12,936 nucleotides of DNA from Pseudomonadota bacterium (GCA_021795795.1 JAJYPA010000198.1:1-12936), one strand, 5' to 3'. Positions 1-9,567 are shown, numbered from the stretch's first letter. Made by a program: numbers and translations. The notes: generated by a model from the letters alone, not told the origin.

Positions 1-3000
1 TCCGGCAGGATTTAAAGGCACAAACTGAGCCCGCGGCTTGGCAGATAATCCGGGCTGATTCGCTACGCTGATTTGATCCGTAGCAGAACACGCCACTGGG
101 ATCGTATCGATATGCAACGCAGCGCCTAAATGTGCTTCATCATCAGGTTCATACCAATGTTTGGTTGTTTGCGGCGAACTTTGGGCAAACCGAGCCATGC
201 ACTCATCTGTAACGCTATGAGCTTGCCACTGAGCCAAACCATCGCCAGCCGTGGCGAGCCCCTCAATCCATGCCGCATAGATTGATGACTCTGGCTGCAT
301 GATGACCCGCAACCCGCCGACTGCGGAGGATGTCAAGGCGTCGACATCCAACGCGCGACCAAAGATAGCCGCACCCTCAAGCCAGAGCAGGTCAAATGAA
401 CCCAACGCACCATCAGCGAGCTGTTGCTGAAACTGCACCCACGGCAGTAGTCGCATGTGCTGCGGATCATGAGCGACCCAGCTTGAAAAAACATCGCTAT
501 CAGGGGAAGTGGCATAAACCATCACGCCGAGCGTCGGGAAATAGGCGCGCAAAACTTGGGTGAATTGATGGGGATCACTGGGTTGATCGCCCACCAACAG
601 CACACGCAAGCGCCGCACCCCAGCCCGTGCGAGCCCTTGCCCGAGCTGTTTGCAGAACTGATCACGCAGCCAGCGTCTCCCTTCGGCGGCCAGCCCGTCA
701 GCTTGCCATTGTGCGTACAAGGCGCTGTGCTGCGCCATCGCCAATGCATTCGCCGCCTCCGCTTGGCCCCGCAGTCGCTGCTTGAGGTGCGTACCCCAGC
801 GGGCAATCAAGGTCGCCTCGGCATTGGCCTCGGGATAGTCTTGGCTGAGCATCGTCCAGATCTCGTGGCTCGACGGTGGTGCTTCGCGCAGGGGGTGCGG
901 CGTGGTCTTGGCATCCACATAATCGTGCACACTGAGTTGTGACAGCACACCGCGATACAGCGCTGAATCGCTGGGCACATCCGCAGGTAAACGCCCTTGG
1001 GTATCGGCGAGTTCTGCCACCGCTTCATAGGCACAAGAAATTGCCAGCGCATCCAGCAAGGGGCGAATTTCAGCGTAATAACGCGCGCGGCTGACCGAAC
1101 CGACAAGCACCGGCTGACTATCAAGCAGTGCAGGCCAGCGATCAGCTAATTGAATCCGTACTGTTTTTCCTGGTAGATCAATCGCTTGGGTTTGCCATAA
1201 TTGCGGTGCTGGGTTGGCCGCCGCGAAATGCGCTGCCTTAAAGCGGCAATCGCGCAGCTCGGCAATCAGTTGCCCACCCGCATGATGCAACGAGAAATCC
1301 GCCACCACCGAATGCGCTGACACGCGCTTGATTCGCCCGTGAAAGCCAGCGGGCTGCGTGCTAGACTGCGCCACCACAAGACGCCCCACATGAACCGGCA
1401 AATAGCTTTGCCGTGTGGCCGAGCCCATTGCCCCAGTGTGCGACAGCAAGGACTGAAAACACAGATCCAGCATCGCGGGGTGAAGATAGTGCGCATGATC
1501 TTCAGTAACCATCGCCGGTAGCGCAAATTCACCCCGGATTTGGTTACTTGAAACGGTTAAAGCACCGAGACCCCGGAAGCTCACCCCATAATCCAGCCCA
1601 AGCGCCTTGGCGGTTTGATAATGCGTGGCCGCATCAATGACACTCGCATCAGCGGGCATATCGAGTTGGACGGGCTGAGCAATCAAACCATCAACCATGT
1701 CATCGGTCATGTCATCAACCAGGGCACGCAATTGCCCCACGGCATGTTCCGTCCAGTCATCGTCACTTAAGCGACGGCGGCTTTGAATGGAAAAGCGATG
1801 ATCGTGGCCGAAAATACGGGTGCGCAGGGTACGGCTCTGCCCGGCTTCAAATACCAGCGGATGCAAAATACTCAGCGCCCGCACTTCCGTTTTCGGCCAA
1901 TGCAGCCCCAAATCGGCGGCAGCAAGCGCCAGTTCGAGATAGGCCGCGCCCGGAAATACGACCGAGCCATCGACCCGATGATCGTTGAGGTAAGGCACCC
2001 GGTCGGCATCAAGGATATTTTCCCAAGTGAGGGGCGCATCTTTAAGCGGATAGCCCAAGAGCGGATGCACATTGGCGCGATAAATCAGGTTGTAGCCTTC
2101 GTTAGTCTCTTCCGCCCAATAGCGCTGGCGCTGCCAAGGATATTTAGGCAGATCAATCACCGCAGGCCTTTTCGATTTAGGGATTGCTTGTAATCCCAAC
2201 TGCAAACGAAATTTGAGCGCGGCTTCGGAGAAATCCAACCAACCATCGGCTTGCTTTCGCGCCAGTGTGATGACATTGAGTTTTTGGATTTTTTTGTGCT
2301 CGGCACATTGCACGATGTACCGGGGCAAAATCGCATTGGGGCTGATTTCCACAAAGAGCGAACAGCCTTCATCCAGTAAATGCGAAATGGCTGAGGCAAA
2401 CTGCACCGGTTCGCGCACATTGCGCCACCAATAAGCAGCATCGAGCGCCACACCCAAATGTGGCGCGCCCGTGACGGTTGATACGAAGCCTGAACCGTGA
2501 CGGGGTTTAAGAGAACCCAAATGAGTGGTGATCTCATTGGCGATGGGGTCCATCGCCGCGCTATGGAAGGCGTAATCCAAATCCAATAGGCGCGCAAAAA
2601 CGCCCTTTTGTGCCCAATGGTCATTCAAGGCCGACAGCGCCTGTTCATCGCCAACCAGCGTGAGCGAGTTGGGCGCGTTAAAACCAGCAATCGTGCAAAC
2701 TTGCTGGTCGATATTGAGCTCGGCCAAGGTGGGGGCCAATTGTTCAGGCGAAATCGCAGCGGCCAACATGCGACCACTACCCGCTGTTTTGGCTTGCGCA
2801 CGGCTGCGAACAAGCACCACGGCAATCGCATCATCCAGGCTCAAGCATCCAGCCGCCCAAGCAGCGGCGATTTCGCCCACACTGTGACCGAGATACGCAT
2901 CCGCCGACAATCCTTCGGCGCGCAGCAACTCGGTATAGGCAACCTGAATCGCGAACAGGAGTGGCTGGGCAACCGCTGTATCCTGCAATCGACTGGCATC

Positions 3001-4809
3001 GGTTTGCTTTTTTAATTCGGCAATCAAGGACCAGCCGAGCTGCGGACGCATTGTCCGGTCGAGTTTGCGCAAACTTCGCGCAAATACGGCTGATTCGCGT
3101 AACAGTGCCAAACCCATGCCTTGCCACTGAGCGCCATTGCCGCCATAGACAAACGCACAACGGCGCGGTTCGCGAGAAGATGATTTGGTGGCTACCTCTT
3201 GCAGTACCACACCGCGGCGGAGCTCATCGCCCTCGATTTGCTTCGCCGTGTGTCGCAAGCGCTGTGCGATTTCTGCTACCGAATCACCGATAACCCCCAA
3301 ACGCAGTGACAACCACTCCCGTTGTGAAGCAGCGGCCTGTGCCACGGTCACGTAGTTATCAGGATTCTCTTCAATCAAATCGGCATATGCGCACGCCAGA
3401 ACATTCAGCGCGAGGCGATCCTTGGCGCTGATCATCAGCGCGGGCAACGACTGAAATTTTTTGGCTGCTTTGGTTTCAACCGTTTCAACCGCTGGTGCGG
3501 ATTCGATTATCACATGGGCATTGGTACCACCAAAACCAAAGGAATTAACCGCAGCAAAAGCGGGACGCTCTTGCACCAACAGCGCAGTTGGCTGACGGAC
3601 AATCTCGATGTGATATTTGTCCAAAGCCAACTTGGGATTGAGCACACTCGAATGAATCGATGGTGGAATCGTTCGATGCTGTAAAACCAACACGGCCTTA
3701 ATCAAACCCGCCATGCCAGAGGCAGGTTCCATATGGCCAATATTGGATTTGATCGAGCCGACAGGCAGCCGGTTATCTTCAGAACGTGCATCACCATAAA
3801 CCCGACCAATGGCCTCGATCTCAATCGGGTCGCCGATCGACGTGCCCGTGCCGTGAGCTTCTACATAATCGACATCGGCCGGGCTCAAGCCTGACCGGGC
3901 CAACACCTGCTGCAATAAACGGGTTTGGCCCTCGACGCTAGGTATGGTGATGCCGGTTTTGCGCCCGCCATCGGAATTCGTGCCCGTGGCGCGAATCACG
4001 GCATGGATTCGATCTCCATCCCGCTGCGCGGCATGTAAGGGCTTGAGCAACAAAACCGCACCGCCTTCAGCACGCGCATAGCCATTGGCATCGGCGCTAA
4101 ACGATTTCGAGCGACCATCAGCCGATAACATGGACGCATGTGAAAACCCAACAAACGGATAGGGATGTGCCAGTAAATTCGCGCCACCCACCAAGGCGGT
4201 TTCACTCTCGCCACGCCGGATCGATTCACAGGCCATGTGCAAGGCCACCAATGAAGAGGAGCAGGCGGTGTCAATCGACAGGCTCGGTCCATGCAAATCA
4301 TAGACATAAGACAGTCGATTCGCCGCAATACTCAGCGTACCGCCGAGCATGGAGTAGGCATTCATCGACGCTAAATCATCAACTGTGCGCGTGCCGTACT
4401 CCGTTGAGGAAATACCGACGAACACCCCGCAGGCCGAACCCGCATAGATGGACGGCGGGATTCCCGCGTCTTCAAAGGCATGCCAAGCCAACTCAAGCAA
4501 AAGGCGATGCTGGGGATCTATTTTGGACGCTTCGCGCGGGGAGATTCCAAAAAAAGCCGGATCGAAATCCCCAATATCTTCAACGATACCCGCCTTAAAC
4601 GTGACACTCCGTCCGGGCTCATCCCGCCTATCGTGTTGGTGGAATTCTGTGCCGAAACGCTCAGAAGGCACCTCGGTAACCAAATCACGTCCATTGATCA
4701 AGGATGTCCATAAACCTGCTTCACTGGAAAGCCCCCCAGGAAAACGTAAAGCCATACCGATCACAGCGATTTCTTCACCGGCTGCGTTCCGCTTTTTTTT
4801 ATTTATCAT
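1..4809 (-). CDS. Type I polyketide synthase, KS-AT-DH-(degenerate C-MeT), 3' end outside window
   Basis: Multidomain enzyme that builds a polyketide or fatty-acyl-like chain; the first 1603 residues are visible and the frame is open through base 1. Ketosynthase, about residues 12-430: catalytic Cys183 in DTACSSSL, His319 in EAHGTG, His359 in NIGHMEPASG. Acyltransferase, about 555-850: Ser643 in GHSVGE and His749 in YAFHS. This signature lies between the usual malonyl (HAFH) and methylmalonyl (YASH) forms, so the extender unit is undecided. Dehydratase, about 910-1190: His944 in HxxxGxxxxP and Asp1115 in the DxxxQ motif, so it looks active. Residues 1190-1603 resemble the C-methyltransferase region of reducing synthases, but the glycine-rich SAM motif is replaced by VLLVGDQPSD (1403-1412), so methylation is probably lost. 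ER, KR and ACP domains, if present, lie to the left. The start is ATG 4809: an in-frame TAA lies two codons upstream. No clear Shine-Dalgarno is seen. The product is unknown. Confidence 0.95.
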   Translation of the reverse strand, partial: MINKKKRNAAGEEIAVIGMALRFPGGLSSEAGLWTSLINGRDLVTEVPSERFGTEFHQHDRRDEPGRSVTFKAGIVEDIGDFDPAFFGISPREASKIDPQHRLLLELAWHAFEDAGIPPSIYAGSACGVFVGISSTEYGTRTVDDLASMNAYSMLGGTLSIAANRLSYVYDLHGPSLSIDTACSSSLVALHMACESIRRGESETALVGGANLLAHPYPFVGFSHASMLSADGRSKSFSADANGYARAEGGAVLLLKPLHAAQRDGDRIHAVIRATGTNSDGGRKTGITIPSVEGQTRLLQQVLARSGLSPADVDYVEAHGTGTSIGDPIEIEAIGRVYGDARSEDNRLPVGSIKSNIGHMEPASGMAGLIKAVLVLQHRTIPPSIHSSVLNPKLALDKYHIEIVRQPTALLVQERPAFAAVNSFGFGGTNAHVIIESAPAVETVETKAAKKFQSLPALMISAKDRLALNVLACAYADLIEENPDNYVTVAQAAASQREWLSLRLGVIGDSVAEIAQRLRHTAKQIEGDELRRGVVLQEVATKSSSREPRRCAFVYGGNGAQWQGMGLALLRESAVFARSLRKLDRTMRPQLGWSLIAELKKQTDASRLQDTAVAQPLLFAIQVAYTELLRAEGLSADAYLGHSVGEIAAAWAAGCLSLDDAIAVVLVRSRAQAKTAGSGRMLAAAISPEQLAPTLAELNIDQQVCTIAGFNAPNSLTLVGDEQALSALNDHWAQKGVFARLLDLDYAFHSAAMDPIANEITTHLGSLKPRHGSGFVSTVTGAPHLGVALDAAYWWRNVREPVQFASAISHLLDEGCSLFVEISPNAILPRYIVQCAEHKKIQKLNVITLARKQADGWLDFSEAALKFRLQLGLQAIPKSKRPAVIDLPKYPWQRQRYWAEETNEGYNLIYRANVHPLLGYPLKDAPLTWENILDADRVPYLNDHRVDGSVVFPGAAYLELALAAADLGLHWPKTEVRALSILHPLVFEAGQSRTLRTRIFGHDHRFSIQSRRRLSDDDWTEHAVGQLRALVDDMTDDMVDGLIAQPVQLDMPADASVIDAATHYQTAKALGLDYGVSFRGLGALTVSSNQIRGEFALPAMVTEDHAHYLHPAMLDLCFQSLLSHTGAMGSATRQSYLPVHVGRLVVAQSSTQPAGFHGRIKRVSAHSVVADFSLHHAGGQLIAELRDCRFKAAHFAAANPAPQLWQTQAIDLPGKTVRIQLADRWPALLDSQPVLVGSVSRARYYAEIRPLLDALAISCAYEAVAELADTQGRLPADVPSDSALYRGVLSQLSVHDYVDAKTTPHPLREAPPSSHEIWTMLSQDYPEANAEATLIARWGTHLKQRLRGQAEAANALAMAQHSALYAQWQADGLAAEGRRWLRDQFCKQLGQGLARAGVRRLRVLLVGDQPSDPHQFTQVLRAYFPTLGVMVYATSPDSDVFSSWVAHDPQHMRLLPWVQFQQQLADGALGSFDLLWLEGAAIFGRALDVDALTSSAVGGLRVIMQPESSIYAAWIEGLATAGDGLAQWQAHSVTDECMARFAQSSPQTTKHWYEPDDEAHLGAALHIDTIPVACSATDQISVANQPGLSAKPRAQFVPLNPAG

Positions 4810-4969
4810 AATTTATTCATAGTAGGCAGTTATGGAACCGCAGATTAAATCAGGGGTTCCTTGCGACACCAAGCAGGCTTTTCGCTCTGAACATTCCATC
4901 CTTGACTCCGTGTCTTGGCCTTATGCAAATGTACGCGGGCCAGTACCCGCCCAACCCGTGTTGCGCATT

Positions 4970-5152
4970 TCAATGACTCACGTCTTCGTGCGCCAGAGCA
5001 CCACAAGCGCAGCACGAAAAGCGCTGAACGAACAGAACATTTGGCCCAGACCACGTATGCAGGCCCATTTTGCTGCCCGTTTTCATATAACCGGATAAGC
5101 AAATTGAAGTCATACGATTCTCAGCCTGACTCATTTGACCGGACCGTTTCAT
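4970..5152 (-). CDS. Possible small protein of unknown function (60 aa)
   Basis: Not recognised. The frame starts at ATG 5152 with AGGAG eleven bases upstream, a slightly long spacing, and ends 160 bases before the polyketide synthase on the same strand. The peptide is Met- and Ser-rich in its first half and ends with a cysteine cluster (FSCCACGAL). It has no membrane segment or known domain. It overlaps other open frames of similar length, so it may well be chance. Its position in the synthase leader and its ribosome-binding-like sequence are the only reasons to list it. Confidence 0.2.
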   Translation of the reverse strand: MKRSGQMSQAENRMTSICLSGYMKTGSKMGLHTWSGPNVLFVQRFSCCACGALAHEDVSH

Positions 5153-5192
5153 GAGGAAAATCTCTCCTAATAAATGGTATAACCGCAGTTTA

Positions 5193-5267
5193 TCAGGTGA
5201 TTGAGAGTTGATCTGAGGTTTTTTTAACACCACGACCTACGCAAATAAAGCGGTGAAGGTAGCTCAT
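5193..5267 (-). CDS. Possible leader peptide (24 aa) upstream of the polyketide synthase
   Basis: A short frame starting MSYLHRFICVGRGVKK, with a good GGGAGG sequence ten bases before the ATG. It ends 40 bases before the next small frame on the same strand. No run of a single amino acid suggests attenuation control. The support is the ribosome-binding sequence only. Confidence 0.15.
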   Translation of the reverse strand: MSYLHRFICVGRGVKKTSDQLSIT

Positions 5268-5393
5268 GCTCGGGTTTCCTCCCACCAAGCGACCCCCCTT
5301 TTCATCGTATGACGTACCCCAGCAAAACATATAGATGTGGCATCATTGGTATTAAGTCACATCTGATTTTGCCTCAGAGATAATAATAGGCAT

Positions 5394-5426
5394 AAAAAAG
5401 CCCCGCACATTATTAACGTGCGGGGC
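5394..5426 (-). terminator. Rho-independent terminator of groESL
   Basis: Reading leftwards, a perfect 9-bp stem GCCCCGCAC/GTGCGGGGC (5418-5426 with 5400-5408) with a 9-base AT-rich loop is followed by six U residues (5394-5399). It lies 49 bases after the groEL stop codon and closes the operon. Confidence 0.93.
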
Positions 5427-5443
5427 GTTTTGTCTTTTCGGGC

Positions 5444-5466
5444 GATCTCCGGGCGATCCGGAGATC
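5444..5466. repeat. Perfect inverted repeat between groEL stop and terminator
   Basis: GATCTCCGG (5444-5452) and CCGGAGATC (5458-5466) form a perfect 9-bp stem with loop GCGAT. It has no U-run, so it is not itself a terminator. In the groESL mRNA it would make a second 3' hairpin, possibly protecting the transcript from exonucleases. Confidence 0.75.
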
Positions 5467-5474
5467 AGGCTGCG

Positions 5475-7127
<1,653 letters not shown>

Positions 7128-7148
7128 TTATTTACGTAATGAGGAAAA

Positions 7149-7439
7149 TTAACCTTCGATAACAGCGAGCAGATCGTCTTCGCCCATCATCAAGAGTTCC
7201 TCGCCATCCACCTTGACCTTGGTGCCGGCATATTGATTGAACAGGACTTGGTCGCCTGTCTTGACGCCCATAGGACGAACTTCGCCTTTGTCGTTGCTCT
7301 TGCCGGGGCCTGCGGCAACTACTTCACCACGGTTTGGTTTCTCAGCGGCGGAATCGGGCAGAACGATACCAAACGCCGTTTTGCGCTCTTCTTCCACGCG
7401 CTTGATCAAGACGCGGTCATGTAGGGGACGAATTTTCAT
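7149..7439 (-). CDS. groES: Co-chaperonin GroES (Hsp10)
   Basis: Seven-subunit lid of the GroEL chamber. At 96 residues it has the normal family length. It begins [19 protein letters not shown], contains the mobile loop ([16 protein letters not shown], about residues 17-32), and ends in the conserved [10 protein letters not shown] place the start at ATG 7439, not at the GTG nine bases upstream. The GGAG ribosome-binding sequence sits 8 bases before the ATG but directly abuts the GTG, and the ATG start matches the family N-terminus. It is the first gene of the groES-groEL operon, driven by the sigma-32 type promoter at 7522-7549. Confidence 0.98.
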   Translation of the reverse strand: MKIRPLHDRVLIKRVEEERKTAFGIVLPDSAAEKPNRGEVVAAGPGKSNDKGEVRPMGVKTGDQVLFNQYAGTKVKVDGEELLMMGEDDLLAVIEG

Positions 7440-7521
7440 TGAGATCACTCCGTATCAAGTTCAAGTCAAAAATTTGCGCATCCGTCGATCAAGACCAATG
7501 CGCGCCAGTAACGAGTCCTCA

Positions 7522-7549
7522 ACATGGGGGTGCTGTTTTGAATTTCAAG
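7522..7549 (-). promoter_or_regulatory. Sigma-32 (RpoH) heat-shock promoter of groESL
   Basis: On the minus strand the sequence CTTGAAA (7543-7549), a 13-base spacer and CCCCATGT (7522-7529) match the RpoH consensus CTTGAAA-N13/14-CCCCATNT at every fixed position. Transcription would begin near 7515, giving a leader of about 75 bases to groES. No CIRCE element (the HrcA operator) is visible, so control looks purely RpoH-based. Confidence 0.92.
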
Positions 7550-7600
7550 AGTGAAATTTCACACAGGTACAAAAAGCGAACTGTTTCGATAAAACTTCAA

Positions 7601-7749
7601 GGGAAGCGTTGATTTATTCAGTGCTTCCCGCTTGGGTCAGGATGCCCCAACACGAATCAAAGACTGACCGTCTTTGATTCGTGAGCGCTCATCGCGGGCG
7701 GGTACCGCGATGAGCGCGCTGATTTATTCCAAGGATGGAATAAATCAGC
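7601..7749. repeat. Array of five back-to-back stem-loops in the groESL-icd intergenic region
   Basis: Five inverted repeats tile this stretch with gaps of at most two bases. H1: GGGAAGC 7601-7607 with 7623-7629. H2: TTGGG 7632-7636 with 7646-7650. H3: a perfect 14-bp stem 7651-7664 with 7670-7683, loop TGACC. H4: a perfect 13-bp stem 7685-7697 with 7705-7717, loop GCGGGTA. H5: a perfect 14-bp stem 7718-7731 with 7736-7749, loop AGGA. The stems differ in sequence, except that GATTTATTC occurs in the H1 loop and in the H5 arm. No U-runs follow, so they are not ordinary terminators. The array lies upstream of both flanking genes. Confidence 0.9.
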
Positions 7750-7760
7750 ATTTACCAAGA

Positions 7761-7766
7761 TATACT
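7761..7766 (+). promoter_or_regulatory. Candidate -10 element of icd
   Basis: TATACT lies 54 bases before the icd start codon, just after the last stem-loop. No good -35 hexamer is found 16-18 bases upstream; that position falls inside the right arm of the last hairpin. An AGAGG ribosome-binding sequence lies ten bases before the icd ATG. Confidence 0.35.
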
Positions 7767-7819
7767 GATGAAAAGCTCAGTTTTATTCGATTAAACCCTT
7801 TATTAGAGGCATACACGAC

Positions 7820-9085
7820 ATGACCCAATCCGCTTCCCAGTACATCAAAATCCCCCAAGGCGAGCGCATCACTGCCCATCCGGATGGATTGATCACCGTA
7901 CCGAACACACCGATCATTCCGTTCATTGAAGGCGACGGCATCGGTGTCGACATCACCCCCGTCATGAAAAAGGTGATTGATGCCGCGGTCGCCAAGGCCT
8001 ATGGCGATACGAAGAAAATTGCCTGGATGGAAGTGTATGCCGGCGAGAAGGCGACCAAAGTCTATGCAGACGATAAAAGCGGCCTGCCAGCCGAAACCAT
8101 GGCCGCCGTGCGCGATTACGTCGTCTCCATCAAAGGGCCATTGACCACACCCGTCGGCGGCGGCATTCGCTCACTCAATGTCGCCCTGCGCCAACAGCTC
8201 GATTTGTATGTCTGCCTGCGTCCCGTGCGTTATTTCACCGGCACGCCCAGCCCGCTCAAACACCCGGAAAAAACCGAAATGGTCATCTTCCGTGAGAACG
8301 CCGAGGACATCTACGCCGGTATCGAATGGGCCGCGGGCACGCCGGAAGTCAAGAAAGTCATCGACTTCCTGATCAATGAAATGAGTGTGACCAAAATCCG
8401 CTTCCCCGAAAGCTCCGGCATCGGCATCAAGCCCGTCTCGCGCGAGGGCACCGAACGGCTCGTGCGCAAGGCGATAGAATACGTGATCGACAACGATCGC
8501 AGTTCCCTCACCCTCGTGCACAAAGGCAATATCATGAAGTTCACCGAAGGCGGCTTCAAGCAATGGGGCTACGATCTAGTGAAAAAAGAGTTCGGCGCAA
8601 CCGAAATCGGTGGCGGTTGGTACAAATGCACCAACCCGAAAACCGGCCGCGAAATCACCATCAAAGACAGCATCGCAGATGCCTTCCTGCAACAGATACT
8701 GCTCAGACCGGAAGACTACGACGTCATCGCGACCCTGAACCTCAACGGCGATTACATTTCCGACGCGCTGGCAGCCCAGGTTGGTGGTATCGGCATCGCT
8801 CCCGGCGCCAATATGTCCGACTCCATCGCCATGTTCGAAGCCACCCACGGCACCGCGCCCGACATTGCCGGTAAAAACCTGGCCAACCCGGCATCGCTGA
8901 TTCTCTCCGCCGAAATGATGCTACGCCACATGGGCTGGCTTGAAGCGGCCGATCTCGTCATCAAAGGTGTCGAAGGTGCAATTGCCAACAAGCGCGTCAC
9001 CGGCGACTTCGCCCGCCTCATGGACGACGCCACCCAAATCGGCAGCGATGCCTTCGGCGATGAAATGATCAAATACATGAACTGA
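7820..9085 (+). CDS. icd: Isocitrate dehydrogenase, predicted NAD-dependent
   Basis: Oxidative decarboxylation of isocitrate to 2-oxoglutarate in the cytoplasm (TCA cycle). At 421 residues it aligns over its full length with the E. coli-type homodimeric enzyme. Visible elements are the isocitrate-site serine Ser118 in [12 protein letters not shown] (the residue phosphorylated by AceK in E. coli), catalytic Tyr165 (EDIYAGIEW) and Lys235 ([10 protein letters not shown]), and the metal-binding region [15 protein letters not shown]. The cofactor pocket differs from the NADP enzyme. After HGTAP come Asp348 and Ile349 in place of E. coli Lys344/Tyr345, Ala355 replaces Val351 and Gly395 replaces Tyr391; Arg399 (E. 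coli Arg395) is kept. Asp-Ile-Ala is the NAD-specific pattern, so the usual NADP label is probably wrong. It is transcribed divergently from groESL and is followed by a terminator. Confidence 0.98.
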   Translation: MTQSASQYIKIPQGERITAHPDGLITVPNTPIIPFIEGDGIGVDITPVMKKVIDAAVAKAYGDTKKIAWMEVYAGEKATKVYADDKSGLPAETMAAVRDYVVSIKGPLTTPVGGGIRSLNVALRQQLDLYVCLRPVRYFTGTPSPLKHPEKTEMVIFRENAEDIYAGIEWAAGTPEVKKVIDFLINEMSVTKIRFPESSGIGIKPVSREGTERLVRKAIEYVIDNDRSSLTLVHKGNIMKFTEGGFKQWGYDLVKKEFGATEIGGGWYKCTNPKTGREITIKDSIADAFLQQILLRPEDYDVIATLNLNGDYISDALAAQVGGIGIAPGANMSDSIAMFEATHGTAPDIAGKNLANPASLILSAEMMLRHMGWLEAADLVIKGVEGAIANKRVTGDFARLMDDATQIGSDAFGDEMIKYMN

Positions 9086-9123
9086 TCGCTGCCAGAAAAC
9101 AGTGCCTGACCGTCCGATCGAAC

Positions 9124-9159
9124 AGCCCGCCCGAGGTACTTTTCCGGAGCGGGCTTTTT
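9124..9159 (+). terminator. Rho-independent terminator of icd
   Basis: AGCCCGC (9124-9130) pairs with GCGGGCT (9149-9155), followed by a run of T. An inner CCG/CGG can lengthen the stem. It lies about 38 bases after the icd stop codon. Confidence 0.85.
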
Positions 9160-9235
9160 CGTCCATACTCGATTAACCAACCCACCCGTTCGCGATCAAA
9201 TGACCAAGCGGCACCACAAGAACCGGAAGCACCCC

Positions 9236-9424
9236 ATGGACCTTCAACCCGAAGTCAGCGTGCAATGCCCCTACTGCTGGGAAACCATCGACCTGCTGCT
9301 GGACGCCAGCGCCGGCACGCAGGAATACGTTGAAGACTGCCCCGTATGCTGTCGCCCGATCATCGTCCACGTATCTTTCCTGTTCGATGAACCCGAAGTC
9401 TGGGTCGAACCGGAAATGAACTAG
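9236..9424 (+). CDS. CPXCG-type small cysteine-rich protein
   Basis: A 62-residue protein of the CPXCG-motif cysteine-rich family, whose function is unknown. It has two CxxC knuckles, CPYC (about residues 12-15) and CPVC (about 41-44), as expected for a zinc ribbon. Here the family CPxCG has Trp in place of Gly (CPYCW), and the second knuckle is followed by another Cys (CPVCC). The C-terminus is acidic. I chose ATG 9236: GGAAG lies six bases before it and the family begins shortly before the first Cys. The ATG at 9200 would add 12 basic residues ([10 protein letters not shown]) but has no ribosome-binding sequence. It is preceded by the icd terminator and followed by a tRNA gene, so it is probably a single-gene unit. 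Confidence 0.85.
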   Translation: MDLQPEVSVQCPYCWETIDLLLDASAGTQEYVEDCPVCCRPIIVHVSFLFDEPEVWVEPEMN

Positions 9425-9434
9425 GAGATGACTT

Positions 9435-9463
9435 TTCATCGACCCATAGTGCTGTGGTAGCAT
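9435..9463 (+). promoter_or_regulatory. Candidate promoter of tRNA-Arg
   Basis: TTCATC (9435-9440), a 17-base spacer and TAGCAT (9458-9463) would start transcription a few bases before the tRNA. Both hexamers are weak matches to the sigma-70 consensus, but the position is right. Confidence 0.4.
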
Positions 9464-9472
9464 TCGACCGCC

Positions 9473-9549
<77 letters not shown>

Positions 9550-9567
9550 ATAAAAACAACGGCGGTT

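Larger units (their letters stand above)
4810..5393. other. Spacer upstream of the polyketide synthase; no convincing gene
   Basis: A 580-base stretch between the synthase start and the groEL terminator. It should hold the synthase promoter and leader, but I cannot point to a clear -35/-10 pair. On the minus strand two very short frames have Shine-Dalgarno-like sequences in front: 5193-5267 (24 codons, GGAGG ten bases upstream) and 4970-5152 (60 codons). Neither protein is recognised. Overlapping frames in other phases look like chance. Confidence 0.5.

Noticed and set aside
4845..5102. 85-codon minus-strand frame upstream of the polyketide synthase
   Set aside because: No recognisable domain, overlaps other frames of equal length, and no ribosome-binding sequence before its start.
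7440..7521. RNA thermometer in the groES leader (GAG/CTC around the Shine-Dalgarno)
   Set aside because: Only three base pairs could cover the ribosome-binding sequence, and the sigma-32 promoter already explains heat induction.
7440..7620. CIRCE operator upstream of groES
   Set aside because: No TTAGCACTC-N9-GAGTGCTAA or near match is present.
7651..7749. CRISPR-like array
   Set aside because: The units are individual palindromes with different sequences, not a constant direct repeat with unique spacers.
8171..8848. Long minus-strand frames inside icd
   Set aside because: They are complementary shadows of icd with no domain or start signal.
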